Source: Scolanthus callimorphus
Lineage: Eukaryota; Cnidaria; Anthozoa; Actiniaria; Edwardsiidae
Assembly (NCBI GenBank): GCA_033964015.1
Contig: CM066919.1
Span: forward strand, 23,551,204-23,615,203
Length of the DNA: 64,000 nt
Direction of reading: 5' to 3'
Part shown: positions 10,915 through 22,280 of the stretch, piece after piece
How positions within the stretch are numbered: the first letter of the stretch is position 1
How the letters are laid out: every line of letters starts with the position of its first letter
Notes under the pieces: generated by a model
Databases searched by the model: none
Told to the model about the DNA's origin: nothing
The model's input: only the letters and a program-made list of their open reading frames with translations
Position numbers and translations under genes: made by a program

Positions 10915-12957
10915 TGATCACACTAACTAGTATGCTAACTATTAAGCTAACTAACTAGTAAGCTCCACCCAAAATTAAAAAGTTGAAATTCTGAGGTATT
11001 TATCCTTATAGTAATTATCTTTGAGTAGATGCAAGTGGGCATAATAACATCATCTGGAAGTCAATCTATCCATCCGTCAGTTGGTTGCACAAATAGGTTT
11101 ATAACAACTTGGTAACAGTGACTGGTCTTTTAAAATCATTTATAAATTGAACATTTTTAAAATTAAAATATCAATATATTTATTGTTCTTTATGTACGTG
11201 TGTTTATATGTAGCTGGCAGTCCCTTATTTCAGTCGTTTCACTGCCATGGGATATATTCAATAAATGATTATTATTGAACGATTATTATTATCCCTGAGC
11301 CACCTTAAGATGTTTTTTGGGTATACTACAAAGTCTTATTTTCGACGGCTTTCGCGTTTAATTTTGGGGACTGCACTCAGATCGTGCATTAGAGAACAAA
11401 ACCAGCCTTCAAAAGGCTATTAGAAAAGGTGTTTGGTTATTATTTTGCTTATTGTCGCTATAGAATTACCGGACAAAAACTTAGCAAATTAACTTTCATT
11501 TAATGTGCTGCATGGCGTCAGGGTGTCATTACTCGAGGGCTCGTAGAAACAAGTCCCACTCCCCTGGGAACCCTTCCCTGGGTCAAGGCACAAATCCGCA
11601 TAAACACTAATTGAAAATTACTTAGTCTTTTAATGTTTTGTTTTCTTAAACTGAGCGGACACCCTCAAGACTTCAGTCTGAATTCCTGAACTAGCATTGA
11701 TTATCTCTTGCTGAGCGACCCCTTTATGAGTATTTAGGTGAAACAAGGAATGTCAACTTTTCAGTAAAAGAATTAATGATGCTTGCAAAGTCTTAGATGA
11801 GCCGGCAACTCTGAACGTCACACTAAATGGATTTTCGGCGAAGGTCGCTCGGTTCGACTTGATCTTCTTTAGATTTTCTACCACGAACTGCATGGAGTTT
11901 ATAATCCCCCGCCGAGGCTTGCAGAGACTGAACAACACTGAATTCGGAAACAATATATCCATAGAGAAAGCGAATTCCTGAAGTCCATTACACTACCAGT
12001 GACACTAAGTTCCCTCTAGGGTTGTATATATACACGCCTGGAAGACAAGGCAGCATATATATATATACATAACAACATGTCACAAGTTATTCAAGTCTTT
12101 TGGTCAATTTTAAGGTAAATACTAAACCTTAATGGGACAGGAAATGCGTTTTCCTGTAGTACAAGTTAGACGAATATTGCTAATTAACTAGCTGATATGC
12201 GTTTGCTTTGTTTAAATAGTTTTTGATTGCTAAAGTACTTGTAGACATATTTTGGATAGTGAAAAATTAACGCGTAGTTGAGGCTAATAGCTACTGCACT
12301 TTCACGCCTAAGAGCTGCGCCAAGCCAGGTATGTTATTAGTAATCTTAGCTTCCAAAAAGGAAAGTTGAGAACCATCCTTAATGTTTTCTTAATACTAAA
12401 GTCATAACGGCATGTCTGATATAATTCATGTGATTGCTGTTGACACTAATTCTAATTGAAATCGCGTGAATTGCCTTTCCGGTATTACAAGCGCACGGCA
12501 TTTCTATGATAGGTCTTTGCTTATGTGTTTTATCGTACAGTAAGCATATCTTGTACTCTGTATCTTTGTATTAAATAATGCGTATTAGTTGCATCTCCCT
12601 TGGAGGTTCCCTTTGAAACTGAGAAACAATGCAGTCATAGGGTTTAACTTATCATATTTCCGCTAAATACATGTGATCAGGTCTGTTGGGTCTGGATCAC
12701 TAGCCCAATAAAACATTGTCGGTAGTATAAGGTATCATGCAGGGCGGCGGTTCCTGGGCAATGATCCGTGGTTTCAATGAAGACCCTCTTTTTGCCAAAG
12801 GAAAAAATAAATGTTTGGATAGCCTTGGTCTTGAAATGATAGGTTTTGGAACCCTCATAAAATTCAGGCAGTGACATTCCTTTCGCAAGTGCATGTCACA
12901 AGTGTTTGTTTTGTTATGCGGTGTATGTGGCGTTGTTATGTTTCGCGGTTTGTCCGT

Positions 12958-14125
12958 GCCATCCCATGCCTTGTCATGTAACGTTATGTCGCCACGACAC
13001 ACGATGTTACAGACGTTACGCACTGTGCAGGCACTTCTAAATCACAGAGGTCATGTCATGTGCCGCCAAGGCACCCCAGGTCACGCATTTCATGCCATGT
13101 GTCGCCAAGGCACGCCACGTCACGCATTTCGTGCCATGTGACGTCACATAAGTCTTGTCATGTGTCGCCAGAGCACGCGCAGGTTATGTCATGTGTCGGC
13201 AAGGCACGCCACATCAAGCACGCCACGTCACGCATTTCATGTCATGTGTTGCCGAGGCACGCCACGTCACGTAGGTCATGTAATGTGTCGCCACGATACG
13301 TCACATAGGTCTTTGTCATGTGTCGCCACGTCAAACAGGTCATGAAATGTGTCGTCACGCCACGTCACATAAGTCTTGTCATGTGTCGCCAGAGCACGCG
13401 CAGGTTATGTCATGTGTCGACAAGGCACGCCACGTCAAGCAGGACGTGTCGCCACGTCGTGCAAGGCATGTCATGTACAACTAATGAAGGCACACGCCAC
13501 GCAGGCCATGTGTTGCAACGTCACGCAAGTCATGTCATTTGTCGCCAAGACATGCAGGTTATGTCATGTGTCGCCAAGGCACTTAACAACACACAGGTTG
13601 TCATGTGTTGCAAAGGCACGCCGTCACGCATTTCATGCCATGTGTCGCAAAGGCACGCCAAGTCACGCATTTCATGTCATGTGTCGCAAAGGCACACATT
13701 TCATGTCATGTGTCGCAATGTCACGCATTTCATGTCATGTGTCGCAAAGGCACGCCAAGTCACGCATTTCACGTCATGTGTCGCAAAGGCACGGCACACC
13801 ACGCCACATCACGCCGGTCTTGTCGTGTGTGACCACGTCACGTAGACCATGTCGTATAACTACATGCACGCACTTCATGTTTCACAACGTCACACCATTT
13901 GTCGCGAAGGTACATTACATCACGTCACGCATGTTATGTCATGTCTCGCCACGTCACACCCTTTGTCGCCAAGGTACATCATGTCACGCCAAGGTACACC
14001 ACGTCACGCAGGTTATGTCATGTGTCGCCAAGGAACGCCGGTTATGTCGTGTGTCACTACGCACGTCAAGCAGCCATGCAGCGTCACGTGGCTCCGCGCC
14101 GCGCATGTGTCGCCAAGTCTTTTTG
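12958..14125. repeat. Degenerate CATGTCATGTGTCGCC array, about 1.15 kb
   Basis: Dozens of GTCATGTGTCGCCAAGGCAC words separated by CACGCCACGTCACGCATTTC, with a loose period of about 36-50 bp. Copies vary in length and order. All three + frames are open for long stretches and yield Cys/His-rich text such as HVMCRQGTPRHAF. The unit lengths break frame repeatedly, so I do not call it coding. Confidence 0.85.
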
Positions 14126-14208
14126 TTTTACAATGAATAAGTTATAAAATATATGTACCTACTCCATATGTACCTAATCAACCTAATTCCACAAGGGACG
14201 GAGGGGCA

Positions 14209-14831
14209 TAGCCTGCGAGAGCCGACAACACTTATTAGCGCTCGTCGAAAGAGACTCCCGCAAAGAGGCGTCTGCGCGCTCAAGCCATTCATTCCATACT
14301 GATGACGTATTATGACCAAGTCTGCTCAAACGAATCATATCAAGACGTTTGCAGCCTAGCCTTGTCGACTTGCCGCTTTCCTTATTATGAATTCCCCTTA
14401 CCTTATTTGGAAGGTCTGTAAGTACTTTTCCTCATATTTAGCGAAAAAAGCAGAGAAATCCACCAAAACTTGCAGGTATGAGAAACATCGTACTCATGGC
14501 CGCCATGTTGTTTTTGTCTCCGCCAAAGGGCCTGGGGCAAAACACAGGTAGCCCGCGCGTATTCACAGAAAACGACAACGCTATCTCGATATGTACGTGG
14601 CCAATTTTACTATTTGAAATTTTAATTTTAAAGCACAAAAAGTATTTTATAGTAAGGAATTGAAATAAGACGAAAAAAATGCAACAAAGTTAAAGTGGCC
14701 ACGTAATTCTTTTCACCAGATCTGGGTCAGATCTACGTCATCAGTATGGAATGTTAGGTTTGAGCGCGCAGACGCCTCTTTGCGGGAGTTTCTTTCGACG
14801 AGCGCTTAGTGGTGCCGGCTCTCGCAGGCTA
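14209..14831. mobile_element. TAGCCTGC-ended element with 9-bp target duplication
   Basis: Starts TAGCCTGCGAGAGCCG and ends CGGCTCTCGCAGGCTA; inverted arms extend about 100 bp (for example AGAGGCGTCTGCGCGCTCAA and its inverse). Flanked by the perfect 9-bp repeat GGAGGGGCA at 14200-14208 and 14832-14840. The 9-bp duplication fits the Mutator superfamily. Confidence 0.88.
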
Positions 14832-15068
14832 GGAGGGGCAGGGATGAGGGGGAGTTGAAATTTGGAAATCGGCTTTTAAAAGCAGTTGCTTGTCACTCAA
14901 ATAAAATTTCATTCACTGAAACGTCTAAGAAACGTCCTGTTTCCATGGCTATATCCACGCTTATTCAAATGAACTATCAATTTTATGAATGCCAAGTCGT
15001 CCTTTCAATGATCCCTGAGGAATTTTAGGTAGCTTGACTTTCGAAAAACGTTCTAGGTGTACGGCGAT

Positions 15069-15477
15069 CATTCTCGTCTGCTCGCAGGGGGCTCTGGTGA
15101 CATCCATTTGAGGGCCTTCTCTGACCATTCTCTTACCCAGAGCTCCCCGGCTCGTCTCCTCGCGGGGGAGGCTCTGGTGACAGCACTGACGCATGCGCGA
15201 GATTTTATACAGAGCCGTTGAGAGAAAGATCTTTCTGCGCATGCCAATCAGCAAAGGTCCTCAAATGGATGTCACCAGAGCCTCCCTGCGAGGTGAGAAC
15301 GAGCGGGGAGCTCTGGGTACGAGAATGTTCTCTGATTGGCTGATTTTGAACGTTGGGGCATGCGCAGGAAGGTATTTCTCTCAACGGCTCTGCATCAAAT
15401 CTCGCGCATGCGTCAATGGCTGTCACCAGTGCCTCCCCCGCGAGGTGACGAGCCGGGGAGCTCTGGGTTCGAGAATG
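15069..15477. mobile_element. CATTCTCG-ended element with 9-bp target duplication (outer copy)
   Basis: Starts CATTCTCGTC, ends GAGCTCTGGGTTCGAGAATG; flanked by TACGGCGAT at 15060-15068 and 15478-15486. Contains the family core GGCTGATTTTGAACGTTGGG, ATGCGCAG and TCTCTCAACGGCTCTG. It is interrupted by another copy at 15126-15327. Confidence 0.88.
15126..15327. mobile_element. CATTCTCG-ended element inserted inside another copy (inner copy)
   Basis: Starts CATTCTCTTACCCAGAGC and ends GCTCTGGGTACGAGAATG. Flanks TTCTCTGAC (15117-15125) and TTCTCTGAT (15328-15336) match at 8 of 9 positions. Removing it rejoins the outer copy's GGGCCTTCTCTGATTGGCTG segment. Confidence 0.85.
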
Positions 15478-16950
15478 TACGGCGATTTGAATACAAACGA
15501 TTAGTCAGAGCATGCGCATTGAATTCAACTGGCGTAACTATCTGTCGCACTTGATATTTACACACAAGAACCTTACCCACTGCATGCTGAGTGGATTTCG
15601 GGGCTAAGATGGAAGGAGATGAAAATAATACGGACAAAAATGATAGGTGAGATGCACACTCGATAGGACTCGAGGGATAAAACCATGCAAAAGATTTTCC
15701 CGAAAGTGTTTCTATTTATTTTTGCGTCGCTAACAGGTTTGAAAAACGTTTTTGCCCTTTTTGTGTGCACATTTTTATTGCAATGCTCTTTTTCCAATTG
15801 ACTGACCGATAGAGCACGAAAAACGACATAGCCTAACCTCTCTGTAATCTCAAGTATTTTTTATTGCCTTTCGATGTCCTAATCATGATCATTTCTATAT
15901 GACTGACTTGATTAGTTGAGACTTACATGTAATATCCACCATGGAGCATAGAGTAACGGCATTTTCAAGTATAGGACAAAAGCAAAAATATGGAAAATTG
16001 TTAGCGACACAATACTCTTTTTGCGAGCAAAATACACTTGTACTCAAAGCGCAAGGAGGTTTCTTGTGTTAATATATTCCAAAAGGTAAAAACAAAAGAG
16101 GGAACCACATATTTTTTGTACAAACAAGAAATAAAAAAAGTAGTTGAGGTCGATGTATGAAATTCGCACACGAATGTGCCTAGCAGACCACAAATCAAGA
16201 ATCAGTCACGTGACTCTGCGCAGCAGCCCTTTCCTTTCCAAAGCAGATCGTTAAACTTCATATCTAAATTCTCTTTTACCTCTCCATAAGGTTTTTTGCT
16301 TAATTTAGTTTTTCAGTAATACTTCCACAGAAAGAAATATGCTACAAAAATGTATTCCCTTACTCGTGAGATCTTCTTACCACTTTGTTGCTCAAAAGCC
16401 TTTCTCCTAATTTTCATTTTTAGTTTGGTTTCATTTACACATCAAATTTCGGAACTGCTGATTAGCTTAAAAACATGCAAAGGAAACAAAACAGCAGTAT
16501 GTTCTTTTTCTTCCCAAAATCATTTTTCTTAGACTTTTTACTACAATCAAGGAGTTTGAAAAAAAAAACATGTCAAAATAAATGGGCAACGCAACGCAAA
16601 AAAGGTCTTATATGGTATTTTGTCATATTTCTATTTTGAAAAGTTTTAGGCAGCCAATGTATGTATCTAAACATTGATCGTACTATTTGTTAAATTTCGC
16701 ACGTTTTAAGTGGAGATCTAGCAGTTTCAAGTCTCGATTTTATAAGGGATTATGCGGAATTCTGAACTTCTCGAAAGCATCATATTCTGTATCTCAAGGT
16801 CCCTTTTCACTTGGCGGAGCCCAAATCACAACATTCTTGTACAAAAAAATGCCCACATCCTTCCATGTCGTAATTTCTTTTCTCGTTTATTTCATTCCTA
16901 GCCTGTTATTGGGTGATCTTTGGAAAGGTATTCTAGTGCCTCTACTGAAC

Positions 16951-19386
16951 ATGTTCAAGGGCTCTTCAGCTAAGAGTGAACAAGAGAAGACAGAAGAACC
17001 TCCATTAACAGAACGTCAAATTCAGCTCATTCGACAGTCATGGAAAGCTGTGGCGAACCACAAACAAGAGGCCGGCCTCAAAATGTTTGGCAGGTAAACA
17101 AAACTAATCAGTCCCAGTAATATGGAATACATCAACTTAAAGGGGGCGACTGGCCTGCCCATAATGCATTGCTTTGTTTTTGTGTGCATTGGTTTAGTCA
17201 GGGAAGTGTTTAGTTCAGCAGGAACTCTGACTTCATGTAAAGGATTTCCTCTTACATAGCCGCTGCGCGTTTTGTTTGGGATTTCGGGTCTGTCTATTCC
17301 GCCAGTTAAACCACCTAACCAATCAGGTCCTTCCCCTGTTTCGCCTACTGCAGTCGAATGGCTTTTTGTCGCCACAGAAAGCCAAGCAACTGCCCTAAGC
17401 GAAACAGGGGAAACACCCACTAGTCAAAAAACATCTATAAATCAATCGCAATAGAAAAATCCAAAATGGAACCACGTTTTGAAAATTTTCCAGCGCAAAA
17501 CAACGGTAGTAGCCATAAGAATTTAAATACATAAAGTGTTTCGTTGAATTTTGATGGTATCGCAAAAATGGCGGTGAAGCTGTGCATATTGTTCCCGTAC
17601 TAAGGAAAAAAGGATTCATTAAAAAATATCCCTGAGAAACGACAGACGTTCTTGACAAGCATGCATAAATCTCTCCTAGAGAGCGGTTTTGAATCAACAC
17701 AAGTACTGAATATTTAGATGTAATGTTAGTTATTATGCTTACCTGTGTTTTATGTATATCACTTTAAAATCACACAGAGGAACACAAGAATACAATTGCC
17801 ATAACGAATTTGGGCTCAGAGCTTGAAAAATCTGACCACAAACTATTTTGTTTTGACGGCTTCTCTTATGAAACATTAATAAAGCTACAAATATTGGCAC
17901 CATAGTAACATAAAAGATTAGCACATTTCTCAAATCAACGCAGGAGTTCTACTAGAAAATGGCCGATTATTCTGGTGAGAGACGCACACCCCTCCTCTTA
18001 GGACTGCAAGAAAACAATCTATTATTTTTTCACTACACATATTTTCCCTTAATCACAAAGTAAATTGTATTCTAATGGAATCTAAGCCTATCAGCTGCCG
18101 TTGGAGGCTGTTTTGAGGTCGTTTTATGGCAAGAATCCCCAGCGCCATTTTGGACGCACTCGTTTTTTCAAGATGGCCCCGCATCGGGATTCTTTCCATA
18201 AAACGACCTAAAAACAGCCTTCAACGCCTTCTAGCAGGCTAAGAGATTTTTTATTCCATTCTCTAAATGTGTTTCATTACACTTCAGATTATTCGTAATC
18301 GCGCCATATCTAAAAGACCTGTTTCCCTTCGGGTACGACCCGGACGGCCCAGATCTTAGGAAACATGCACTGGGAGTCATGGAAACGGTGGAGACGGCCG
18401 TGGAGGGACTGGACGACCTTGATGAACTGGCGCCAAAACTGGTCGAGCTGGGCCGTCACCATAAGCAATTTGAATTGACAGACAAGGAGTTCGAGGTACT
18501 GCCTTTACAGTTTTTCGCACCAAGCTATTGCAACAAGGATACCCGGGGACTGGGGAATCCCATATTTTTTGGTCTGGGATGATCGTCGTATCTTTTAGGG
18601 GTTAAAATCACGGGTTTTGGTCTCTTTTAGGGGTAACCTTGATCTGCAATAACATTTAAGGGAGATTGGTATTGTTTAGGGCTCTAACATGGCGGAAATC
18701 CTTCAAGAAAGAGAGAGAGTACTTGTTGACAAGACGATAAATTAGACAACATCCAAGACAACATCTCAATCAAAGACGAAATTTCTTGATGGGTATCTTT
18801 TAGGGTAAAAAATTATTTTTACCACGTCTTTTTTGTATCTTTTAGGGGTGAAACTGAAAATACCTGACAATCATATCTGACCCAAAAATATGGACCCCCC
18901 CCCCCCCCCCCCCCCACCACACACACAGACATCCCCGGCAAGGATAATGGTTTTGGTTATTTTTTTTACTATTTGGTGAGCTGCCTGGTCAATTTCTGAA
19001 CAGATGACATTTTGCCTTTGTCATTCAATGTGATTTGTTACAGAGTCGGTGAACTTTCTGCACATTCGTTAAAGTTTAAATATAAGCCAAATCAGCAAAG
19101 GCCCAAATGACTGTGAGCCTCCCTGCAAGGTGAGCTGGGAGCTCTGGGTTTGAGAATGATTTCAAATAGTTTACTCTTAAAATTCTTAGAGTTTGCATAC
19201 TCCAAGAACCAATTCACAGCACAGAAATAGAAAAATATATATTTATTTATTTTTCAGAATGTTGGTGCTGCCTTGCTTTGGATGTTAGAGTCAGCTATTG
19301 GTGATGAGTTCACAGGAGATGTCAAGGAAGCTTGGGCTGATGCCTTTGGTCTGATACACCAAACCATGAAAGAAGGCTTCAAATAA
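16951..19386 (+). CDS. Neuroglobin-like globin, 3 coding exons
   Basis: Haem globin of about 159 residues, closest in pattern to vertebrate neuroglobin. Coding exons: 16951-17093, 18288-18495, 19258-19386 (TAA), all with GT-AG borders. Visible globin features: A-helix Trp31 in IRQSWKAV, CD1 Phe60 in KDLFPFGYD, distal (E7) His74 in DLRKHALGV, proximal (F8) His106 in ELGRHHKQF, then a G/H helix region with LLWMLESAIGDEF and EAWADAFG. Introns fall in phase 2 after the B helix and phase 0 in the G helix, the classical B12.2 and G7.0 globin positions; the extra E11 intron of vertebrate neuroglobin is absent. ATG 16951 is chosen because a strong acceptor (pyrimidine tract ending CCTAG near 16902) lies just upstream. 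The frame is open further 5', so ATG 16849 would add a hydrophobic N-terminus. AATAAA at 20581 is a possible poly(A) signal. Expected role: reversible O2/NO binding or redox chemistry in the cytosol. Confidence 0.93.
18084..18242. mobile_element. Foldback MITE in globin intron 1
   Basis: GTTGGAGGCTGTTTTGAGGT near 18100 and its inverse around 18208-18227, with AACGACCTAAAAACAGCC. The outer ends are less well conserved (AAGCCTATCAG / CTAGCAGGCTTA-like). Ends 46 bp before globin exon 2. Confidence 0.75.
18542..18938. mobile_element. ACTCCCAT-family hAT-like MITE in globin intron 2, 8-bp TSD
   Basis: Flanked by the perfect 8-bp repeat CAAGGATA (18534-18541 and 18939-18946). The left end CCCGGGGACTGGG and the right end ATCCCCGG bracket the family's GTATCTTTTAGGGG words and a poly-C tract. 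The insertion lies 46 bp after the exon 2 donor. Confidence 0.9.
19100..19160. mobile_element. CATTCTCG-family fragment
   Basis: GAGCCTCCCTGCAAGGTGAG then GGGAGCTCTGGGTTTGAGAA, the right part of the 15069 family. It lies in globin intron 2, about 100 bp before exon 3. The left end is not found. Confidence 0.6.
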
Positions 19387-22280
19387 TGCAAAAAATCCTT
19401 CAATTTACACAGGAAAAATCTACTTTTCGTCAATATTCTACAAGAGGTCAATCCAAGATCTTTGAGTAAAAATAATGGGAATCAAAATTAGGCCAAGACA
19501 TTGTTGAATTAACCTTGGCAGAATAATGTTGGAAAAAATACATTTTTGCATAAGGAAAATCACTTTTTTCCAGTGCAATTCAATTTTAAATAATAATCAA
19601 GGGAATCTCTGTAACCAAGGCACAAAAATCTGTTTTGTTGGTGACATTTAATAGACATTCATACCGTAAACAGATCATAAAAACTTGTAAGTATTGCCCT
19701 TGAGGCAAACATACTAATCTTGCTGAATCAAAATACAAGAGATTCTTGAAGAAAATTGATGATGATGAAATACTAACAAAGTAATGCCAGTGGAATACAG
19801 TCAAGAAAACATTTCAGAGACAATGAGCTGGTATCAATGTTAAGTCAGGACAAACAAGATGCAAGTTCACGCAAGTTGAGTAGTTCGCTCTCTTGTACAG
19901 GCTGCTTATGCCATTATCACACTTCCAAACATAGTTTGGTGCTCAAACTCACAGTTTTCTCCCTAAAAAAATGTAATAACCTTTAAGTTTGGCAACAAGA
20001 ATCTGTTGCCTGCTATCAAAAATAATGGCCAAGACATGGTTCTTTTTCCCAGAAATGGGGAATATATTGTTGTAAAATGTAATCAGCATAATATGGGTAC
20101 TGAGATGCTAACCTCTTGACTTTCAAAATGCAGGAGTCATTTCACAGTGTTTCAGACTGTGAAATCACTTTACAAATTACATAGTATTTCTCTTAAAAGT
20201 AGGACATTTGGCATGAGACAAGGTTGAATTATGCAAATCTCCTGCAAAATGAAGGAGAATTGGCGTCTTTGTGGGTATGATATACAATTTCATTTTATGG
20301 TGTGTAGTGTTGCAGTTTTGAGCTTCATCCTTTAATTGCCTTTTGCAGATTATTTGGCATACATGAAGTTCTGAAAGTCATTTATTATGAAATGTGTGAT
20401 TCCAAACTATCCCAAAGATGATATGAAAAAACTGTGATTGTATGAGAAATATAAGGCTTGTATATCACATTTTTAGCAAAAAAATAGAAATTTCTAAATC
20501 ATCATATAAAACCAGTAAAGATATGCTTAATGTTTATTGTGACAAACAACTAAAATATTTACAATGTCATAAATTAAATTAATAAATTACCTGGTTAACA
20601 TTGCTGACATAATACAATATCTACATGGAATTGCGCCAGCGAAAAAATATACTAATACCATATGGACCATGTCATGCAAAAAGAACCTGAACAACGTGAT
20701 CTATAATTTTAGTATTGTCAAATGCTTTCCCTATGTTGGATATTAAGTAGATCAAATAATTAATAGGCTATTCAAAAATGAAACTTGAGAGGCAGCAAAA
20801 GCCTATGGGCAACTTACATTGTAAATTGTGTGGTTCCAGAAAATATCCATCCCCCCTCTCTCCCTCCCACTACTTCAAGCTAAAAACAAAATATCCCTTG
20901 GCCATATTGTTATCTAAATACACTAGAAAGGTTTTCTGACACTCCCTCTTAATTCTGCGAACTCTGAAGCAACATTAACAGTTGAACTGTTTTAGCAGCA
21001 TCCTTCGATTGCACAACTAACACTAGCAACTACAAGCATCCCTCAGAGGTATTAGCAAAAGCGATCGGGTTGCTTAGATGTTTGATTCAGGAAATGCTTT
21101 GAAAACAGAATTGATTAGTTGGTGCTGAGCTCGCAGAATTATGAAAACTGCAGGAACTTGGCAATTCAAAAAAGCACATTTCTATAGTTACATCATTTTA
21201 ATTCAGTAAAAGTTCCAGGTTTTAAAATCAATAATATTATTACGTCATTTTAGAAGAATCCTATGATATCTCTTTTTTGTGTAAATTGAAATGGACGAGA
21301 TATCATAGGATTCAAGTATATTCAAAGCGTTCAGTCGGTAGATTCCGCCGAAAATAGCACTCAAAAAGACGATATCGCCCTCGTCGCTGCGCGACTCGTG
21401 CGATATCGCTTTTTTCGTGCTATTTTCTTAGCGGAATCTAGCCTCCTGAAGCTTTGAATAATCCTAAATATTCAATAGCCCCCAATAATTGGTATACCAG
21501 GTATAATAGTATTTTGAAAATGGTTTTGACACAAAGTCAAATCTCAAAAGGATTTCTTGTCTTCTTTGATTCATGACAGTCTTTCATAAACAGCAAGTAT
21601 AAATGACACTTTTCAGTGGAGTAAGATGCTACTTACATTTCAGCTATTTACAACAATTCAGAAATAGGCCTACAAAAATAAATGAAGAAAAGGTTTTACA
21701 ACTTGATTCATGAAAACAAATGGATAATTTTAGAGCACCACTACACCAACCATGGGCATCAAAGCAAATCTTCAAATTGTTAAAAATACTTGGTGCCATT
21801 GGTCAATGTAGGATTCCAGCTATAATAAATGTGTGCATTACATGTTGGTAGTTGTGTTACATGTCATGAATCAAGTGGCATATTGCATCATGGTAGTTGT
21901 GTTACATTCCAATGGCATTTCTAAAGATAACAGTGTGCACACCTTTTAGTTAGAGTTGTTTATTTGTTACAACATTTGTTTGGGTGCCATATTGTTGGAG
22001 TAGTCACACTGTAACATTTCAAGTGAAATGAGATAAGCAAACTTTGCAGTTCAACTAATGTTTTGTCATTGCCCAAAAAATCTCTAAAATGAGTTCACAA
22101 TATTTGACCAAAACTGAGAATTTTGGTTTAGTTCACATATTCCTGATAATTTAATACATAGACCACTTTTAAATTCTGGAACACTTGCTAGCCAATCAGA
22201 ACATCAGATATCAGAAGATATAGGTAGATCTCATTTGTGACCATCTTTCAAATTACTTACCTATACAAGAAACTATAAAA
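19387..22280. other. Intergenic region between globin and IFT20 (convergent ends)
   Basis: AT-rich. Holds the probable globin 3' UTR (AATAAA at 20581) and the IFT20 3' UTR with a minus-strand AATAAA at 21959-21964, plus the 21247 MITE. At 21810-21960 a degenerate repeat (GATTCCAGCTATAA, TGGTAGTTGTGTTACAT twice) resembles 30260-30425. No other gene seen. Confidence 0.6.
21247..21463. mobile_element. MITE with AAGCTTTGAATAATCC end, copy 2
   Basis: AGAATCCTATGATATCTC at the left and GAAGCTTTGAATAATCCTA at the right, opposite order to the 9163 copy. The core has a GCGATATCG-type palindrome and GAAAATAGCACTC with its inverse. Confidence 0.7.

Noticed and set aside
12958..14125. CRISPR-like array
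   Set aside because: Units are degenerate, lengths irregular, there are no unique equal-length spacers and the genome is eukaryotic.
13318..14140. Cys/His-rich repeat ORFs as a zinc-knuckle protein
   Set aside because: Several frames are open over the same array and units shift frame repeatedly, so composition and not selection explains it.
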